From NCBI GenBank assembly GCA_021613375.1, contig CM038711.1, positions 17,671,194 to 17,735,193 of the forward strand: a stretch of 64,000 nucleotides of DNA, given 5' to 3'. The notes below the pieces were generated by a model, which ran no database searches, was not told the DNA's origin, and saw only the letters and a list, made by a program, of their open reading frames with translations. The stretch is from Megaleporinus macrocephalus (lineage: Eukaryota > Chordata > Actinopteri > Characiformes > Anostomidae). Within the stretch, counting starts at the first letter, position 1. Every line of letters starts with the position of its first letter. Shown here piece after piece: positions 1 through 13,215 of this stretch. The translations under genes were made by a program, and so were the position numbers.

Positions 1-1680
1 CAGTATTGCCTTTTGAACTTTTGTCCACCAGTTCAAAAAAGAAATTCAAATTTGTACTTGTCGGACCACATGGCACTTTTCCTCCTTGCCTTAGTTCGCC
101 TTAAATGAGCTTGGACATAGAGAAGGGAGAAATGTTTGTGGATATGTTTATATATCTGTTTTTTCTTTGCATAGTAACGTTTTTACCTAAAATCACTAAA
201 GAGCAGCAAGTTAGTTGGTCTTCTGATTACTGTGTCCACACACCTACCTCAATACAAGTGTAGACCTTTCACATTTTTCTCCTTTCATCCTTCAGTATCC
301 CTTCCACCCATGCGCTTTGTGTTGGAGACTGGTTTACCCCTAATTACATGATCCACTAGGCCTCTAATTCACCGTGCTCTCCTCAGACGACATTTACTAA
401 TTACTCCCTCCTTTTTTTAGCAACAGCTCCCTCCTTTTTATCAAGCCTTCCCTTTGCTCCTGATTGTCTACTCCCTGTGCACTCGCGGTGGTTGAGGATA
501 CCTCCATGGCCTCCGCCTATCGCACACAAGGAACTGTAGGGCCCTTAATCCATCAAGACACCAGAAATAAACCACAGTGCCACTTCAGTGGTGAGGAGCT
601 TTAACAACTTTGCCATCAACTAAAACAGAAGTATGCTACCCAAAAATAGGTTTCCTTACAGAAGTGGCTTGCTAAGCACAATCCAGCATGGCTGTGTCAG
701 GCTTGGATAGAACTTTTTGATATATGGTCTGTGCCAGTGCAAAAAAGGAGAATGTGCTGCATTTCGGTTCTTGCTAAAGCCTCTACAATTATAGGCTACT
801 TGCTAGCATGAATAACATTTTAATTGCTTAAAACTAAGTATCTAATAAGTATCTTACCCAAAAAAAGTTTTTATCAGAGAATTAGTGCTGGAAATGTACA
901 AAAGAACAATAGGTTTATACCACTTTCTGCACCAACTACAAGCTATAAAATGACAATGCATCAAGAATTTTTGTCACCCAGCAGCTAGTTTCCATGAAAT
1001 TCACTTTTGTTAATTATTATATCTGCAAAAAAGTCACGTAAGTTTTGAATTTTTAATAAAACGTTTTCTCAAATAAATCCCTGAATTGCTAAACAGTTTT
1101 AAAACGAAACAAATGTATTGACCCTCAACGTATTACTGGGTTTCTACAGGTTTTTGAAGCATTAACATGTTTTTTCACAATAAGTGCTTTGAGTGGAAAT
1201 GTAGCCAATTAGCTGCATGTTGGTCTGACATTTTTACAATACAAACAGGCCAGCAAATAAATATAGGCCAGAATTCGGTACAGTACATTCACTGTATTAA
1301 GTCTTTATTGAGCTGTGTTCATTTTACCAGAGGAGGTGCAGTAATGTGGTTTATTTATGTGGGATAAAGGAGCTATGTAATTTTCCCCCCAAAGAGCCTG
1401 GCTCAAAACATCACAGTGTGAGCATTTATGTCAGCATTATGCGCCAGGTGTCATGCCTCCAAGCAGTAACAACATATTGTGTGGCTAAACAGGTTGGCAT
1501 TAGATTCATAAAGTGGGTTCATTCAAATTCAGTGGTGGCCAACAAGATTGCCTTTTGAGTTTTGGATTTCAGAAGTCTTGTCATAAAATTGAGTATTAAA
1601 GAGTCTAACCAAGCTGTCGGCATTCTTTTCTATTACTTGGGTTTTCTTACGTGGCTGTGTTGCCAATTAGAACAGAACTA
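1..1680. other. Unique AT-rich non-coding DNA
   Basis: I see no gene, RNA or recognisable repeat here. Short open frames at 1167-1367 and 1346-1558 overlap each other, lack recognisable domains and have no sign of codon constraint, so they are treated as chance frames. Confidence 0.6.
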
Positions 1681-1682
1681 CT

Positions 1683-2150
1683 ACACAGTCGAGTCACATT
1701 ATTATGATCACTTCCTACTTTCAATGGTGAAAGCAACTTAGGTGGCAGCGTTCTGGTCTGTGAAATGTTTTTGTGTCATTCTACAGAATCACACATCCAT
1801 GTATCCATCCTTGCGGATCATGTACACCCATACATCCTGATTAATCTTTCCCCGAGGTGGATGGGATGTTCCAGCAAGACAATGCAACGTCACACAGCTA
1901 GAAATGTACAACACTGGTTGGGCAAGCATAACCAAGACTTCCAAGTACTACCCTGGACCACTGATTCCCCAGACCTGAACCGAGTTGAGCATCTGTGGGA
2001 CCACCTGTATTGTCGTGTTCACTCTTTAGTTCCTCATCCACGTACCCTCTAGTAGCTGTGGGATGCACTGCAGTCAGCATGGCTCCAGATACCTCTGACA
2101 ACCTACCAGGAAACATCTACCAGCTGCTCTCCTACTACCTCCATTAGTGG
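1683..2150 (+). pseudogene. Decayed Tc1/mariner transposase (C-terminal half)
   Basis: This is the remains of a Tc1-like DNA transposase, the enzyme that cuts and pastes its own element at TA sites. The reading 1765-2052 keeps the stretch SPDLNRVEHLWD, which carries the third catalytic acid of the DDE triad, after RNVQHWLGKHNQ. The middle catalytic motif (QQDNAT) is readable near 1870 but in another frame, so at least one frameshift separates the two catalytic residues. The family tail continues to about 2130 past an in-frame stop. A possible left terminus starts near 1683 (GTCGAGTCACATTATTATG). No matching right inverted terminus was found. The N-terminal DNA-binding domain and the first catalytic Asp are missing. 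The copy is dead and old. Confidence 0.8.
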
Positions 2151-4715
2151 AGAATGATAAAAGATCAGTGTTTTAGAGGCTTACAGATCACTTGCGACAG
2201 GAAAAGACTGACCAATCAGTGGACACTAATTAACCTTAATGGTCCCTTGATAATAAAACTCTGTTGCGTAATCCAGAGCATCTAAGCCTCTGCTTCTGAC
2301 CCACGCAGGTCTAAGTGGTAGTTGTGTATGAGTTGGGTTGGATGGAGGCTCACAGGAATGCAGCTTGGCATTTCTTTCTTCTGGCCTGTGGCAGGGATTG
2401 CTGCTCCTGCTCAACAACGGCTGATTCTCCTCAGTCAGGACCCATTAGTTGGCCTGCCAGTCAGAGGGGGTTTGGGGAGGGAGTGTTCATGAACCCCGGA
2501 GAGACTGGCCTGATGTCGCCTCTCCACTTGCCTGTTGTCATTGGACATGGATGGTACGGAGGGTCTGCAGTAACCTTTGCTTTTTCTTCACACTGTCAAT
2601 GTTTTGGTATTTCTTGGAGAATGGCTTTCAGAAAGTCATTTCAGAAGCAGACAGAGGGGCCAAGATTTCAATAAATCATATGAAGTTAATTTTAAATCTC
2701 ACCCCCCTAGTAGTACTGATAATATTGTACGAAAGATACAGCAACATGTAAAGGTTTGAACATCGCTGGTTAAATGACTGCTGCCAATGTGTAACTTACT
2801 TTTAGAGGAGGGCTAATATGAAAATGATTATGAAAAAATATGTCTCCAGTAGCTTTCATTCACTTTCAGCACCTTAGCATTCTAAAGAGACATATTTCAC
2901 ATCACATGTAGTGCGTACATGTGCAACCCAATAACTGTATCTAGTAATTTTGTTTGATTGAGCACTTTTATTCAAGACATTTTGTGTAAATGCCTATAAA
3001 TAATCAGATCCTAACTATGTTACTCTATGCTGACATAATCCACATGAATAAAAGCTAACATACCTCTACAGTATTACAATTTTACTATCTGCAAAAATAT
3101 GGAATTGGGAAATTCATACACTTGTTTGGTCTTGGTCTGATATATTAGTCTGAGTATTGGTTGAATGCTGTCATTGGTACTGTCAAGCTGTCCACCCTGA
3201 CAGACTTTTACATAGCATCTTAGTTCTGGTAATAATCTTGATTTAATGTGACAAACGCAGATTATCAGGCATGCAGAATAACCACAAATGGTCACACAGT
3301 AAACTGGATAATTGCATAACTAAATAAAGTACAGGCCATAAGACATGTGGTAAATATAGCAAATAACTATTAGCTATCGCTATTACTGTCTAAAATTATC
3401 GTATACTGTAATCAAATTGTATTGCAAGCACAGAATCAGCTTATGCTCTCATATCAATTGATTGGTCACCCCACAGTCCAGGGATGCAGAAACTGTAACC
3501 ATTTTTTCTGTAATAATGAGCATTTTGATTAATTGACCTTTTGAACATAAGTGTATACGTCACAATATTTAAATAAAATACTGCCCAAGAGGAACAACAG
3601 CAGCATCCTCACAACAAACAAGACAGGAAGGGTGGAGCTTTGCACATGCATTTTATGTCTCAAAGAGTGAGCACTTGCAAATCAGTTGCAGCCAATTCTT
3701 CGAATGTCAGCCATTATTCTTCTAATATAATCAGCCTCTATTCACGCCCATCCTCATTCCAATATGTGGTCCTTTCACAGCATGTCTTGAGGTCATCCAA
3801 GTTTTTGCACAGCACACTGTGTCCTGTGACATGCACATATTCACATATCTGATGTTTGAAAGTGGTCACTGGACTGAAACCAAGGAACAATTCGACCTGG
3901 CCAGTCGTATTATGGACCTCAGCGTGTGCATTGATTCTATTTCAGTAAGCTTGCGGAACAGTGAGTACTGCCTGAAAGCTCTATTTTAAGATCTCAGTAT
4001 GAATTATGGAGCGAAGCGGCGTGCAACGTGCATCTCACTAGTCCGTGACCCTGACAGCCTAGGCATGCGTGGAGATGGCGGGAGAGAGTGTTGACCAAGT
4101 CCTCTTCGTATCATGTCTGGGTGATAGGGTCTGTGTTCAGTAGTGTAGAGGAGGTGGCAGGAGCCCATCTCTTTTGGCTTTAGCTCAAGGCTGTGTGCTC
4201 TATGGCGGGGGCTGCCTGCAGTGTCGCCACCTGGCCGGTGCTTCCTCCAATCAGCCACTGTTGTTCAGAGAGACTGGGCAGCATGGCCATAATTGAATTT
4301 CGCACATACCCACAGCGTCCAGGACTGGATGCGAAGAGTCCTGCGCATTTAATCTCACCTCTGAGTGAGAACAGAAAGAAGACTTGCTATGAATGATGTC
4401 ACTGTTATGAATGCACCCCAACATCAGGGTTCCCTGCCTTCTTGGAAAAAAAACAGCATATGTCATGTTTTAAGAAGGTGAAATAGAAATAATACATCAT
4501 AATACTTAAAAATTTAAAACGAAAGAAAGCTGACTTCAGATACATCGGGAGTTGAAAAGCAGGTGAAGGGAAGAAGAGGTTAAAATGGAGTACAGACACT
4601 CCAACTGAGTACAGTCGTATTTACTAGTTAACTGTCAGGTATATACGCAACCTGTTTTAACTTTGTCTACCTAAATGACTAGACAACAGAAAAGGGATCC
4701 AACAGTTGCTTTCTG
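2151..4715. other. Non-coding, with a GC-richer block at 4010-4360
   Basis: Mostly AT-rich unique sequence with no gene I can support. The block 4010-4360 is clearly richer in G+C than its surroundings and has overlapping open frames on both strands (4004-4258 minus, 4193-4396 plus), but none has a domain I recognise. It could be part of an unrecognised retroelement, since it lies just beyond the end of the gypsy relic. Confidence 0.45.
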
Positions 4716-4716
4716 T

Positions 4717-5388
4717 GACACTCCTTAGTTTTCTTAGAGCAGGTGGTTTAGGTGGTACTGGTGCAACCGCTGATGGTAGCAACAGAGCCCCGGTGACTCC
4801 TGGTGCTAATCTCTCATCTGAGCAGTGGAATGCAGAGAGGTCCCTCAAGCGCTGGAGTAAACCAGGAACTAGGTCCTGTCTGGACAGTTTAAACAAAAAA
4901 AAAGGTTATTTCTTGTGTCGTTCCAGAGCTTGCCAGAAGAGGACACTGCAGGGGTTTCACTACTCTCTCCATTCCCAGAGAGAGCGTAAGAACACCATTT
5001 ATATATTCGCTATGTTCAAAATCAACTGAGGACCGGCAGACGCCGGGGGAAAGCTCGCTTCATGGTGCGAGCACAAACACGAAGTCCGATAGCCAACCAA
5101 CCTCACAGCCTGGAGACCCATGGTGAAAAGATGCCAGGAGTGAGCTCAGATAACAGAAGGTTGGTGTTCAGACAAAGTCCAGTGGCCTTGAGGACTCCAG
5201 GGAGGATGGTATGTCCCGCTAGGGAGAAATGGCGTTACTGGACCAAATGGGAAGCCGGCTAGACGCTAGCTTGAGAGAACAGCAGGAGTAAAGTGTCTCA
5301 ACCAATACCACGCACTGAATGAAATGTGAGGTAGGACTATATGGGCAGTGCTAATGAGCCACTGCTGTGAGCAGTAATGGGTGACAGA
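4717..5388 (-). repeat. Possible 3' LTR of the gypsy relic
   Basis: The region follows the integrase remnant in the minus-strand direction, where a 3' LTR should be. Read on the minus strand it starts TGTCACCC (about 5388) and could end near a GTGTCACA (about 4718), which resembles the TGTCAC/GTGACA ends common in fish gypsy LTRs. It holds a TATA-like TATATAAATGG on the minus strand near 4996-5006, as expected for an LTR promoter. Against the call: no purine-rich primer tract precedes the start (there is a CA-rich run instead), no second LTR copy is present beyond 7.55 kb, and no target duplication could be confirmed. Boundaries are tentative. Confidence 0.35.
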
Positions 5389-5459
5389 TGTGTGTGATGA
5401 TTAGTGTGTGTGAATGTGTGTGTGTGAGTGTGTCCAGAGCTATCTAATATTCTGGAGAC

Positions 5460-5737
5460 AGAGATCTTTGCAGGCGCTGGGAGGAAGTGCTTACAGAGGA
5501 ACCCACCGACGTGGTCGACACCTTGGACGCGGAGGGGGCTGCCTGCCGCTTCAGGTCCATGAGGGTTCGAAACAGGTAGGGTGGAAAGGTGTGAGTTTAG
5601 TAGATGTATGTATGAGTGAATTTTTGGCGTACTCTGCCCAGGGAAGATATTGGCTCCAGTCCTGCTGGGTGTTGGCACAGTAGGACCTAAGGAACCTGCC
5701 GATCTCCTGGTTGAGCCTCTCGACCTGCCCATTGAGG
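5460..5737 (-). pseudogene. gypsy integrase C-terminal remnant
   Basis: The minus-strand translation begins [19 protein letters not shown] and continues through [17 protein letters not shown]. This is the end of the integrase catalytic domain, in which the Glu of VERLNQEIG is close to the third acid of the DDE triad. Zinc-finger and earlier catalytic residues are absent because of the upstream deletion. A stop and frame change follow near 5570, after which only scattered chromodomain-linker-like sequence is seen. Confidence 0.75.
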
Positions 5738-6262
<525 letters not shown>

Positions 6263-6302
6263 CTATGGTTTTAGAGAAAACGTCTTGAAAGTCCAGATAT
6301 TC

Positions 6303-6680
6303 TCACAGATGAGGCTGAGGGGGAGTAACATCTGGACTTTTAATGGAAGTAATGAGAACAGGACGGGAATGGCAGTAGGGGGTCCATTGAGTGAGTTCCC
6401 CTACTGCCCAGGAAAATTGTGGGTTGTGGAGAGCTAACCAGGGGTAACCTAAAATAACTGGGTGTTCTGGGGTATCTGTAACAAAAAAGGAAATGGCTTC
6501 AGTGTGTGCAGAGCCGACATTTAACCTCAAGGGACCCGTCTTTGTGACAAAATCAGCACCTAAAGGCTTCCTATTAGCGCCTCTAATGCGCTGCGGAATC
6601 TTAAGGGGCTGGACTGGAAGTTGGTTGTTATCAACAAATTTTCCATCAATAAAATTCCCAGCTGCAAAAGAATTTCCCAA
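6303..6680 (-). pseudogene. gypsy aspartic protease region
   Basis: A 125-residue minus-strand frame. Its start GNSFAAGNFID sits where the retropepsin active site (D-S/T-G-A-A-x-x-F-I) is expected; the catalytic DSG is altered or lies just outside this frame. Downstream the family pattern continues with the flap region and ILGYPWLALHNPQFSW, typical of the protease-RT junction in fish gypsy elements. The frame ends with a stop just before the RT linker (DFQDVFSKT). Confidence 0.75.
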
Positions 6681-6740
6681 ACTAGTGCCGCAACAACACT
6701 AGAGGCACTGGTCCAGACCAAAACAGTGGGGACTGTCATT

Positions 6741-7546
6741 TTAGGGGAGTCTTTGGGGAGTGTTTGTGTTCACCCGAAGACTAAAACCTTTCTTTAGGTG
6801 ACTGCACGTCTCCTTGGTGTGACCTCGGATGCCACAGTACACGTTGTTTTTCTTCTGGGGTGAGCCAGAAGCACCCAAACTCCATAGCCTCCATGTTAGC
6901 TGTTGTGCTAACTGGTGGTGTGGGAACCGGGGTGGATTTACCTGTGCGCCTACAGGTTCGGAGTAGGTTGTCAAGCATGATGGACAGTTTTATGAGACCC
7001 TCCAGGGTCTGGCCTTCATCTCGACATGCTATTTCGGATTTCACGGCGTCTGAGAGGCCTTTGCGATACACTGTCCACAGTGTGGGCTCGTTCCATCCCC
7101 TCTCTGCAGCCAAGGTATGGAAGGTTAGAGAATAGTCCAGCATGGAGCTCCTACCTTGCCGCAGCTGCAGCAGTTATACCCCCAGATCCATCCCCGTGGC
7201 AGCGTGGTTGAAAACCTCCTGCAACTTTCTTTCAAACCGTGAGTAAGACTGGAGTGCTGGTGACTCGCTCCTCCATAGCGTGGTGGCCCATCTCAGTGCA
7301 TTTCCTCTCAGTTAGCAATGACAGCACGAATGCTATTTTGCTGTGCTCGAGGGAAAAGAAGGAAGGTGACCGGATAATGTACAGGGAGTATTGCATGAGA
7401 AACCCTTGACATAGCTTAGGAGACCCGTCATACTTATTCGACATGGCCAGCGGGAAGGCTCTGGTGGAAACCTGGGACACGACCAGTGGAACGTCTGGAT
7501 TCGCTGAAGCAGGAGAAGGCAGAGGGGGTGATAACAACGCAATCAA
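6741..7546 (-). pseudogene. gypsy gag remnant with damaged zinc knuckle
   Basis: The minus-strand frames carry the capsid-like pattern of gypsy gag: SNKYDGSPKLCQGFLMQYSL and IAFVLSLLTER (7232-7546), then LAAERGWNEPTLWTVYRKGL and TLEGLIKLSIMLDNLLR (6781-7143). A nucleocapsid zinc knuckle follows as YCGIRGHTKETC (6741-6974). The usual CX2CX4HX4C pattern has lost its first Cys, where NNVYCG is read. Capsid and knuckle are in different frames, so at least two frameshifts are present. The N-terminus is missing beyond about 7546. Confidence 0.8.
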
Positions 7547-7559
7547 ATGACACTAATAA

Positions 7560-9020
7560 CGTACACCTTCAGAACTCATTTTACATAAGAAATTTGAACT
7601 TGAACATTTCTCGGGTCAAACACCTGCACAAAGAATTATGGGTGACTGTGAATAATAGTCCAGTTCAGGATGTGCATTCTTATCAAAAAGGGTTCTATAT
7701 ACCACCAACAACTAGGTTTTTTAAGGTTACAGAATTATGAACAGAATTTGAGTTTATGTGAAAGATGTTTATGTTCAATGTTGCAGAGATAGTTTGATGT
7801 TTTACCTTTTAGCACTTTCACAGGGGGTCAGTAGGGAGTTCTGGTATTGAGCTGTTGCCACTGTTCTTCATTTGTACCAACCCCCTGATTAGCCTGCTGT
7901 TTGTATTGACAATCAGTTGCTAAGACATCCTGGGGATCTAGAGTGACATCATTTTAAATGACATTGGTTGTAACAATTGGCTAATTACTTTGTCACTTAG
8001 TCAGTTAGGCCTTCTTTTCAGCTCTTGATCTTCCGACCAATAGAGGACCTGGCTTTACTATATTTACCCAGATACTATGGTAAAAAAAATACCTGGCAAG
8101 AATTTTGTCCTTTTCATTTTCATCCATAACCTAACAGTGAAACAGGTGTAGTACTGCAAGTCTTGAATTGAACAAAAAATTATAGACATGTATTTTTTTT
8201 ATTCCCAGAAATCACTAGGCCTTCTCTGAAACCTAGAATTCCCTGGACACTTGTGCTTCCAACCACAGATTAGAAACCGTAGATGTGTTTTTGAATGTGT
8301 CTGAAGTGTCCATCCATTTGAAACAGCATTCGATGGCATAGAGGTCCATAAATGCAGCCTAGACCTAGACTGCAGCCGAGCTTTGGAACACTGATTTTTT
8401 TTATTTAATAAAAAAAAAAATATTTAAGAAGAACTTGAAGGAGAAAATTAATAAACAAATGTGCAAAATGAGTTACAAAATAACTGACATCTGTTATTCG
8501 TTACTATGTAGATTATGCAGAATTTTTACAGGCTGTCTATAATTGTTATGAATGACCCTTTTTCATGATACATGTTGTTCTATGGAGAGAGATTAGTCTC
8601 AAAACACCTGACAAATGTGAAAAAGATAATTCTCCAACTGCAAACACATCACGAATGAGTTTCACTATTCACAAATAAATATATCCCTCTCACAGCTTGC
8701 CATTTATACAAATTCTATTAAATTTATGAATACATCAAAAAAACAAAAAATACTTTTTGGTTTTCATAGACGTATTATAATTTATATGTGAAAATGAACA
8801 AATTTGTCTATATTTCTGTTGCATATTTTGAAAAGACACAGTCTCAAGTTAAATATTTAAACACCTGTTAACTGATGAAGTTGGACAACCAGCTCAACTA
8901 AAACAGTTAAGCCAGTTTAAAAATAGCCAATTTAGTTTACAAATCCGACTTGCTAGTTTATTAAAGTGACGTTAAATCTGCGCTACTTCTTCTTCTCTTA
9001 CACAATTCCGCCAAAAACAA
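7560..9020. other. Non-coding AT-rich DNA
   Basis: No gene or recognised element. It contains A/T homopolymer-rich stretches (8393-8425) and otherwise unremarkable sequence. Confidence 0.55.
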
Positions 9021-9021
9021 C

Positions 9022-9038
9022 AGCGCCCCCTAGCGGCA
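9022..9038 (-). promoter_or_regulatory. CTCF-like insulator motif
   Basis: The minus strand reads TGCCGCTAGGGGGCGCT, which contains CCGCTAGGGGGCGC, a full match to the known vertebrate CTCF core consensus. CTCF organises chromatin loops, and motif direction matters. This site points towards lower coordinates. It is embedded in AT-rich sequence, so the long G run stands out. Binding is inferred, not shown. Confidence 0.55.
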
Positions 9039-9039
9039 G

Positions 9040-10660
9040 TGTGTTCACCTGTTCTCCACATTTGTAAATGCAGTGCTGCGTTTGTGTCGGTTTACATGAC
9101 CACTTGAATAGTGTGCTAACGGCTGTAGTCAGACAATGACAGTATTATTACAGCATGTTTATAATCATAGATATAATAACTTTCTAAGTGAAACATGCAG
9201 TGACGGAGATCCAGAGTACAGCTACTGTAAGATCTGTTTACTTGGTGGAAAGCTTCTTGATGCATAAAATCATTTTGCCTCTAGTTTCAGCAAGAAGTAA
9301 GCCATGTTTTTTTCTATCCTTAATTTGCTTTCACAAAGTCAAAGCTGCTGGAATTCTCATTCCCGTCTGCCTCCTGTCCATACAGCAGACAGTCTGGTTC
9401 ATGTCTTTGCAGACGCGTGGCCTATGGGCTAAGCCCAATGTCAAGAGGAAGAGGGGAAAAGGCACAACAAACATGAAAACACAAAGTAGGCCAATTATCA
9501 GTGACTATGAAAGCAAATGCTAATGCAGACTGGCAGGACCCAGGAAGGGATACGCGGGGTGTCTTCAAGCTCTGCTCTTCCCATCAGCCACTGTAAATGT
9601 GAACTCATAGGGGACACGCAAACAAGTCACTTCCTTACATAACCCAGCTTCTTCTTTTTCTCCTCCTCTCTCCTTCCCTCTCTTTTCTCAGTGCTTTTTG
9701 GTTACTCTATGACCAGGAGAGAGGAAGAGGAGTGCTTATTCTCCTTCTCCTCATCTTGCTAAAGGAGAATAAGTCGCACAGTGAGTCCAGTGAGTGCTGA
9801 AAAGCCTCGGCCCTGGCTTTGTTCTGCTCTGTTGTGTAAAAAGAAAGTGATCATAGAACAACTGTGAATCTTTTCACACATTTGTGACAATAAATTTAGC
9901 CACTTAATATTGCTCCATGCTCCTCAGTAAGAGTGAAAGTACGAGGTGTGTCAGTTTAATTTAAAAAAGAATCTAAATCATCTGAAAATAGCTTCATGCA
10001 GCAGTATAGGAGGTGCTGCTAATACATCCTCTCATGTGCTTTTCAATGTAGTCTGGATTAATACATTTGCTCTGCTCATTTTTGGTAAGGGTGTCCAAAT
10101 GCGTTGATGCATCACCATTTATTGTTCTGCAGTTGGTGGTTTAACTGCATAATATAACTCAATGTATAAATAAATTATAATCAGTTGTAAAAATAGCCAA
10201 TAATTAATGTGTTAATTTTAGGAACCATATCTTTTTCTCGTAATTTATATTTGTTTATGTGGTTTATATAGCAAAAAACATCGTTCATTTTTATACCACC
10301 ATTTTCTGCGCTTTCTTTATTTCTTAGAATTAACCAGGCTATGTTCTGTGCTGATTGTCTGCCCTGTATTGTGCACCTTTCAAAAAGCAGTTCTCACAAC
10401 TTTAGTGTTGTAGGCCATGTGCAGAGGCTTTCCTGAAATCTTATCTAAATGTTGGTGTTTCTTAGTTTAAAGCTGTGTTGTTGCTTTGTTGTGTCTTGGG
10501 GGTGTGGATGGTTTGTGTGAGGGGTTGGTCTCCATTTGGTGGAGCCTGTGGCTAACGGTGACCCCTCAAATTGTTTTCTGAATAAGCTTTTCTGATTATC
10601 ACAGTAAAAGAGCACATGCCATGTCTCTATCTAAACCTAAGCCACAGTAGTATCAGTGGC
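9040..10660. other. Non-coding DNA
   Basis: Nothing supportable as a gene. A pyrimidine-rich stretch lies at 9645-9700, followed by a purine-rich run at 9713-9770. The open frame at 9188-9523 has no recognisable domain. Confidence 0.5.
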
Positions 10661-10665
10661 TGGAT

Positions 10666-10680
10666 AGCGCCCCCTAGGGA
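10666..10680 (-). promoter_or_regulatory. CTCF-like motif
   Basis: The minus strand reads TCCCTAGGGGGCGCT, close to the CTCF core (C-C-n-S-T-A-G-G-G-G-G-C-G-C), with an A/G-preferred position replaced by C. It has the same orientation as the site at 9022, 1.6 kb away. Confidence 0.45.
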
Positions 10681-10689
10681 TCTTGACTA

Positions 10690-11270
10690 GGATGACACTT
10701 TGAAGAACCATGAGGAAGACAGAGCCAAGTGAAAGACAGCCAATGGTGACAGACTCTACAGGGAACATTGCATGAGAAGGCTCATCAATAGAGCTGATAA
10801 TGCAAGGCTCATTGGTGGAGGCGGTACGGGAAAGCACGATGGCAGTGCTGGTAAGAGGGAGATGGATGAAAATTAAACATTCAAAGCCCTCAACATGGAA
10901 CTACCTGCAAGCAATGGAGATGGTGAGCCAGCATTGTGGAGAGAGAGGACACTGCACCGGATGGTGTCACAAGCCTTGGCTGGGAGGGGAAGTTGGCCGG
11001 AATACTTGCTGAAGGCCAAGATCTGTGGGTCAACTGCAGCATGAAAGGCAGACAGCTAAATACGCTTGCCATCATGGGCTCGCCGATATCCCTTCTGTGA
11101 ACAGGCAGGCTTACGCACACCCGAGAGAGGCGCATCAGATGGCTGGAAGACCACCATGTCTTCCGTTGAGCCATCTGCCATTCATGCTGCAGTTGTGGCC
11201 CTGAGAGAGGACTGTAGGCACTGTGCCTCACATAGCGTCCCACTACTGGCCACGCTAATCTTTATCCAAG
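10690..11270. other. GC-richer block of unknown nature
   Basis: The block has more G+C than its flanks and open frames on both strands (10800-11012 and 11066-11320 plus, 10890-11243 minus). None shows a domain I recognise. It could be an old retroelement or pseudogene fragment. Confidence 0.35.
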
Positions 11271-11274
11271 AGTT

Positions 11275-12108
11275 TCATATTAGCGGGATTAGATGCGAGA
11301 GAAAATTGTTGTGTTTATAATATATTTTCCCTGCACTTGCACTAAATTGCTCATATTCACAATCAAAGTCAGAACACAATGAGCTGGCCCAGGTAACACA
11401 CTCACATGCAGGACAGCTCAGAAATAGAAAATTACTTAAATGCATTGCACATAATTAATTGTGTTTTGTTATGCTTCTTATTGAGTCAGTATCAGTAGCA
11501 TTTCCCTTTATCCTGTTACCCCAACACTGCTGGATACTGCACTATAATAGCAGGCATCAGGCTGCAGTCAGATGGAGGATTGTATTTAGCTATACATGCC
11601 ATTATATCCTACAGCTCTGCTCATTCAATAAAACAGTTTTTTTCCATCCCAGAACTCAGATGTCTCCACACATGGACGATGTTCAAGATCTGTGATTCCT
11701 GTGTCTGATCATGTGTCACTTTTCACAAGGTAACTAAATAAAGGAAGAGAATCAAATTGAACTGGAAACAGAAGTTGGGGAAGCAAGACTTCAGGGTTGC
11801 ATTTGAGATTTTCCATGCTGGTTTTGCTGGTGACCAGCTGTGTTGGTCTATGCTCTTTTTTAGAAGTGATAGCTTCAGTGCAAAACTAAACAAACACATT
11901 TTGGGCAGTCTTGGCTAAAGAACTACATCTGTGGTTGTGCAGAAAATGAAAAAAAAATCAGGCTACCTCACAAACTTTAAAGATTGATCGTAAGCTCAAA
12001 TTAAATTTACTGCTGTTGTGGAAAGGTTGTGTAATTGTTCATTTGGAACACTTTAATACCGCTGACAATTTAAAGTGCTACAGACAGATTAAATCAGTAA
12101 TAGAAGAA
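11275..12108. other. Non-coding DNA
   Basis: AT-rich, no recognised feature. A phrase resembling 11741-11790 (AAATAAAGGAAG...AATCAAATTGAAC) recurs at 12733-12785, so a short duplicated segment flanks the LINE relic. Confidence 0.45.
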
Positions 12109-12109
12109 A

Positions 12110-13215
12110 CTGTGCCTTTTAATAAACCAAGGACAACCGAGCATTTACCAAGAAAATGAGTTTTAATTCAACACCTTGTTAAAGAGGTAGGTTCCATAGT
12201 TTAATAGCATAATCATATTAAGTTTTATGGAAGGTGTTTGCAGAAGGCCAGTATTTGCAGATCTAATATCACTTGGAATGTATACAGACAGACATTCTGT
12301 AAAGTAAGCTGGTGCCAGGTTATTTAAAGCTTTTTACACTAGTAGCAGAACTTATATAGTATATATATATAAGTTAATTCTAAAATATGCAGGTGGCAGA
12401 GCAGTTCTGCTAAAACAGGAGTGATATAAGCTCTGTTTTTAGTTTTTGTTAGGATCTGTGCTGTTGCATTTTGTACAAGTTGTAGGGGATGGATTATTTT
12501 CTTAGGAAGCCCAGTAAGAGGAGCATTACAGTGATCAACCTTTGACCAAACCTTTGAAATATTTCTAAAATGTTCAAGATCTACTTTAGTAACTGTTTTT
12601 GCATGCTGGATACAACAGAACTCAGAGCCTAAGAACACACTCTGTCTCCATATTTCAGGTTTGATATTTGTAGCAAAAAACTGTACTTGGAAAGTATTTT
12701 TCTTTTATGTAACAAAAATTTGTATTTATGTTTAAATAAAGGAAGGGAATCAAATTGAACAGAAGCTGGGGAAGCAAGACTTCAGAATACTCAGAATAAG
12801 TATTTAAGTTTTTTCTTGATTTAGGTGTAGAAAATTTAGTGACACTGAGAAATATCTGACACAGGTCTATCTATGTATATCATGTTTTCAAATGACATCA
12901 CCTAGAGGTAACTTAAAAAAACAGAGGCCCTGACTCACGAGAAATATGTAATTTTTGATAAATGATTTCCAAGTGAAATCAGAAACTGTAATATATACCA
13001 ATTCAAAAACTGTGCCTGAGAGGCCGACCCAGTATTCAAGGTGGTGAATTAGAATCTTGTGATCAACAGTATCAAGAGCTGCACTAAGATCCAATAAGAC
13101 CAGAATAGAAACATCAGGGCTAAGCCTGAGGTAAATGATAACATGAGCCAATGGTGTCAAAGTGCTATGGTTAGAATGAAACCTGGTTGAAATTTCTCAT
13201 ATAACTTAATATTAG
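12110..13215 (-). mobile_element. LINE reverse transcriptase relic (L2/CR1/Rex-like)
   Basis: The minus strand encodes pieces of a non-LTR retrotransposon ORF2. From 13160 downward: VLLDLSAALDTVDHKIL, then HHLEYWVGLSGTV, the RT palm region in which FDTVDH is normally found (here LDTVDH). From 12638 to 12339: LTGLPKKIIHPLQLVQNATA, and from about 12330 to 12200: APAYFTECLSVYIPSD, both from the C-terminal domain. The order is correct, but the central part with the YADD-type active site is replaced by about 250 bp of unrelated sequence. Several frameshifts and stops are present. No endonuclease domain is visible upstream. The copy is 5'-truncated and dead, and its exact clade cannot be settled by eye. 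Confidence 0.8.

Noticed and set aside
4004..4466. Overlapping open frames in a GC-richer block
   Set aside because: Frames exist on both strands and no domain or splice structure supports a gene.
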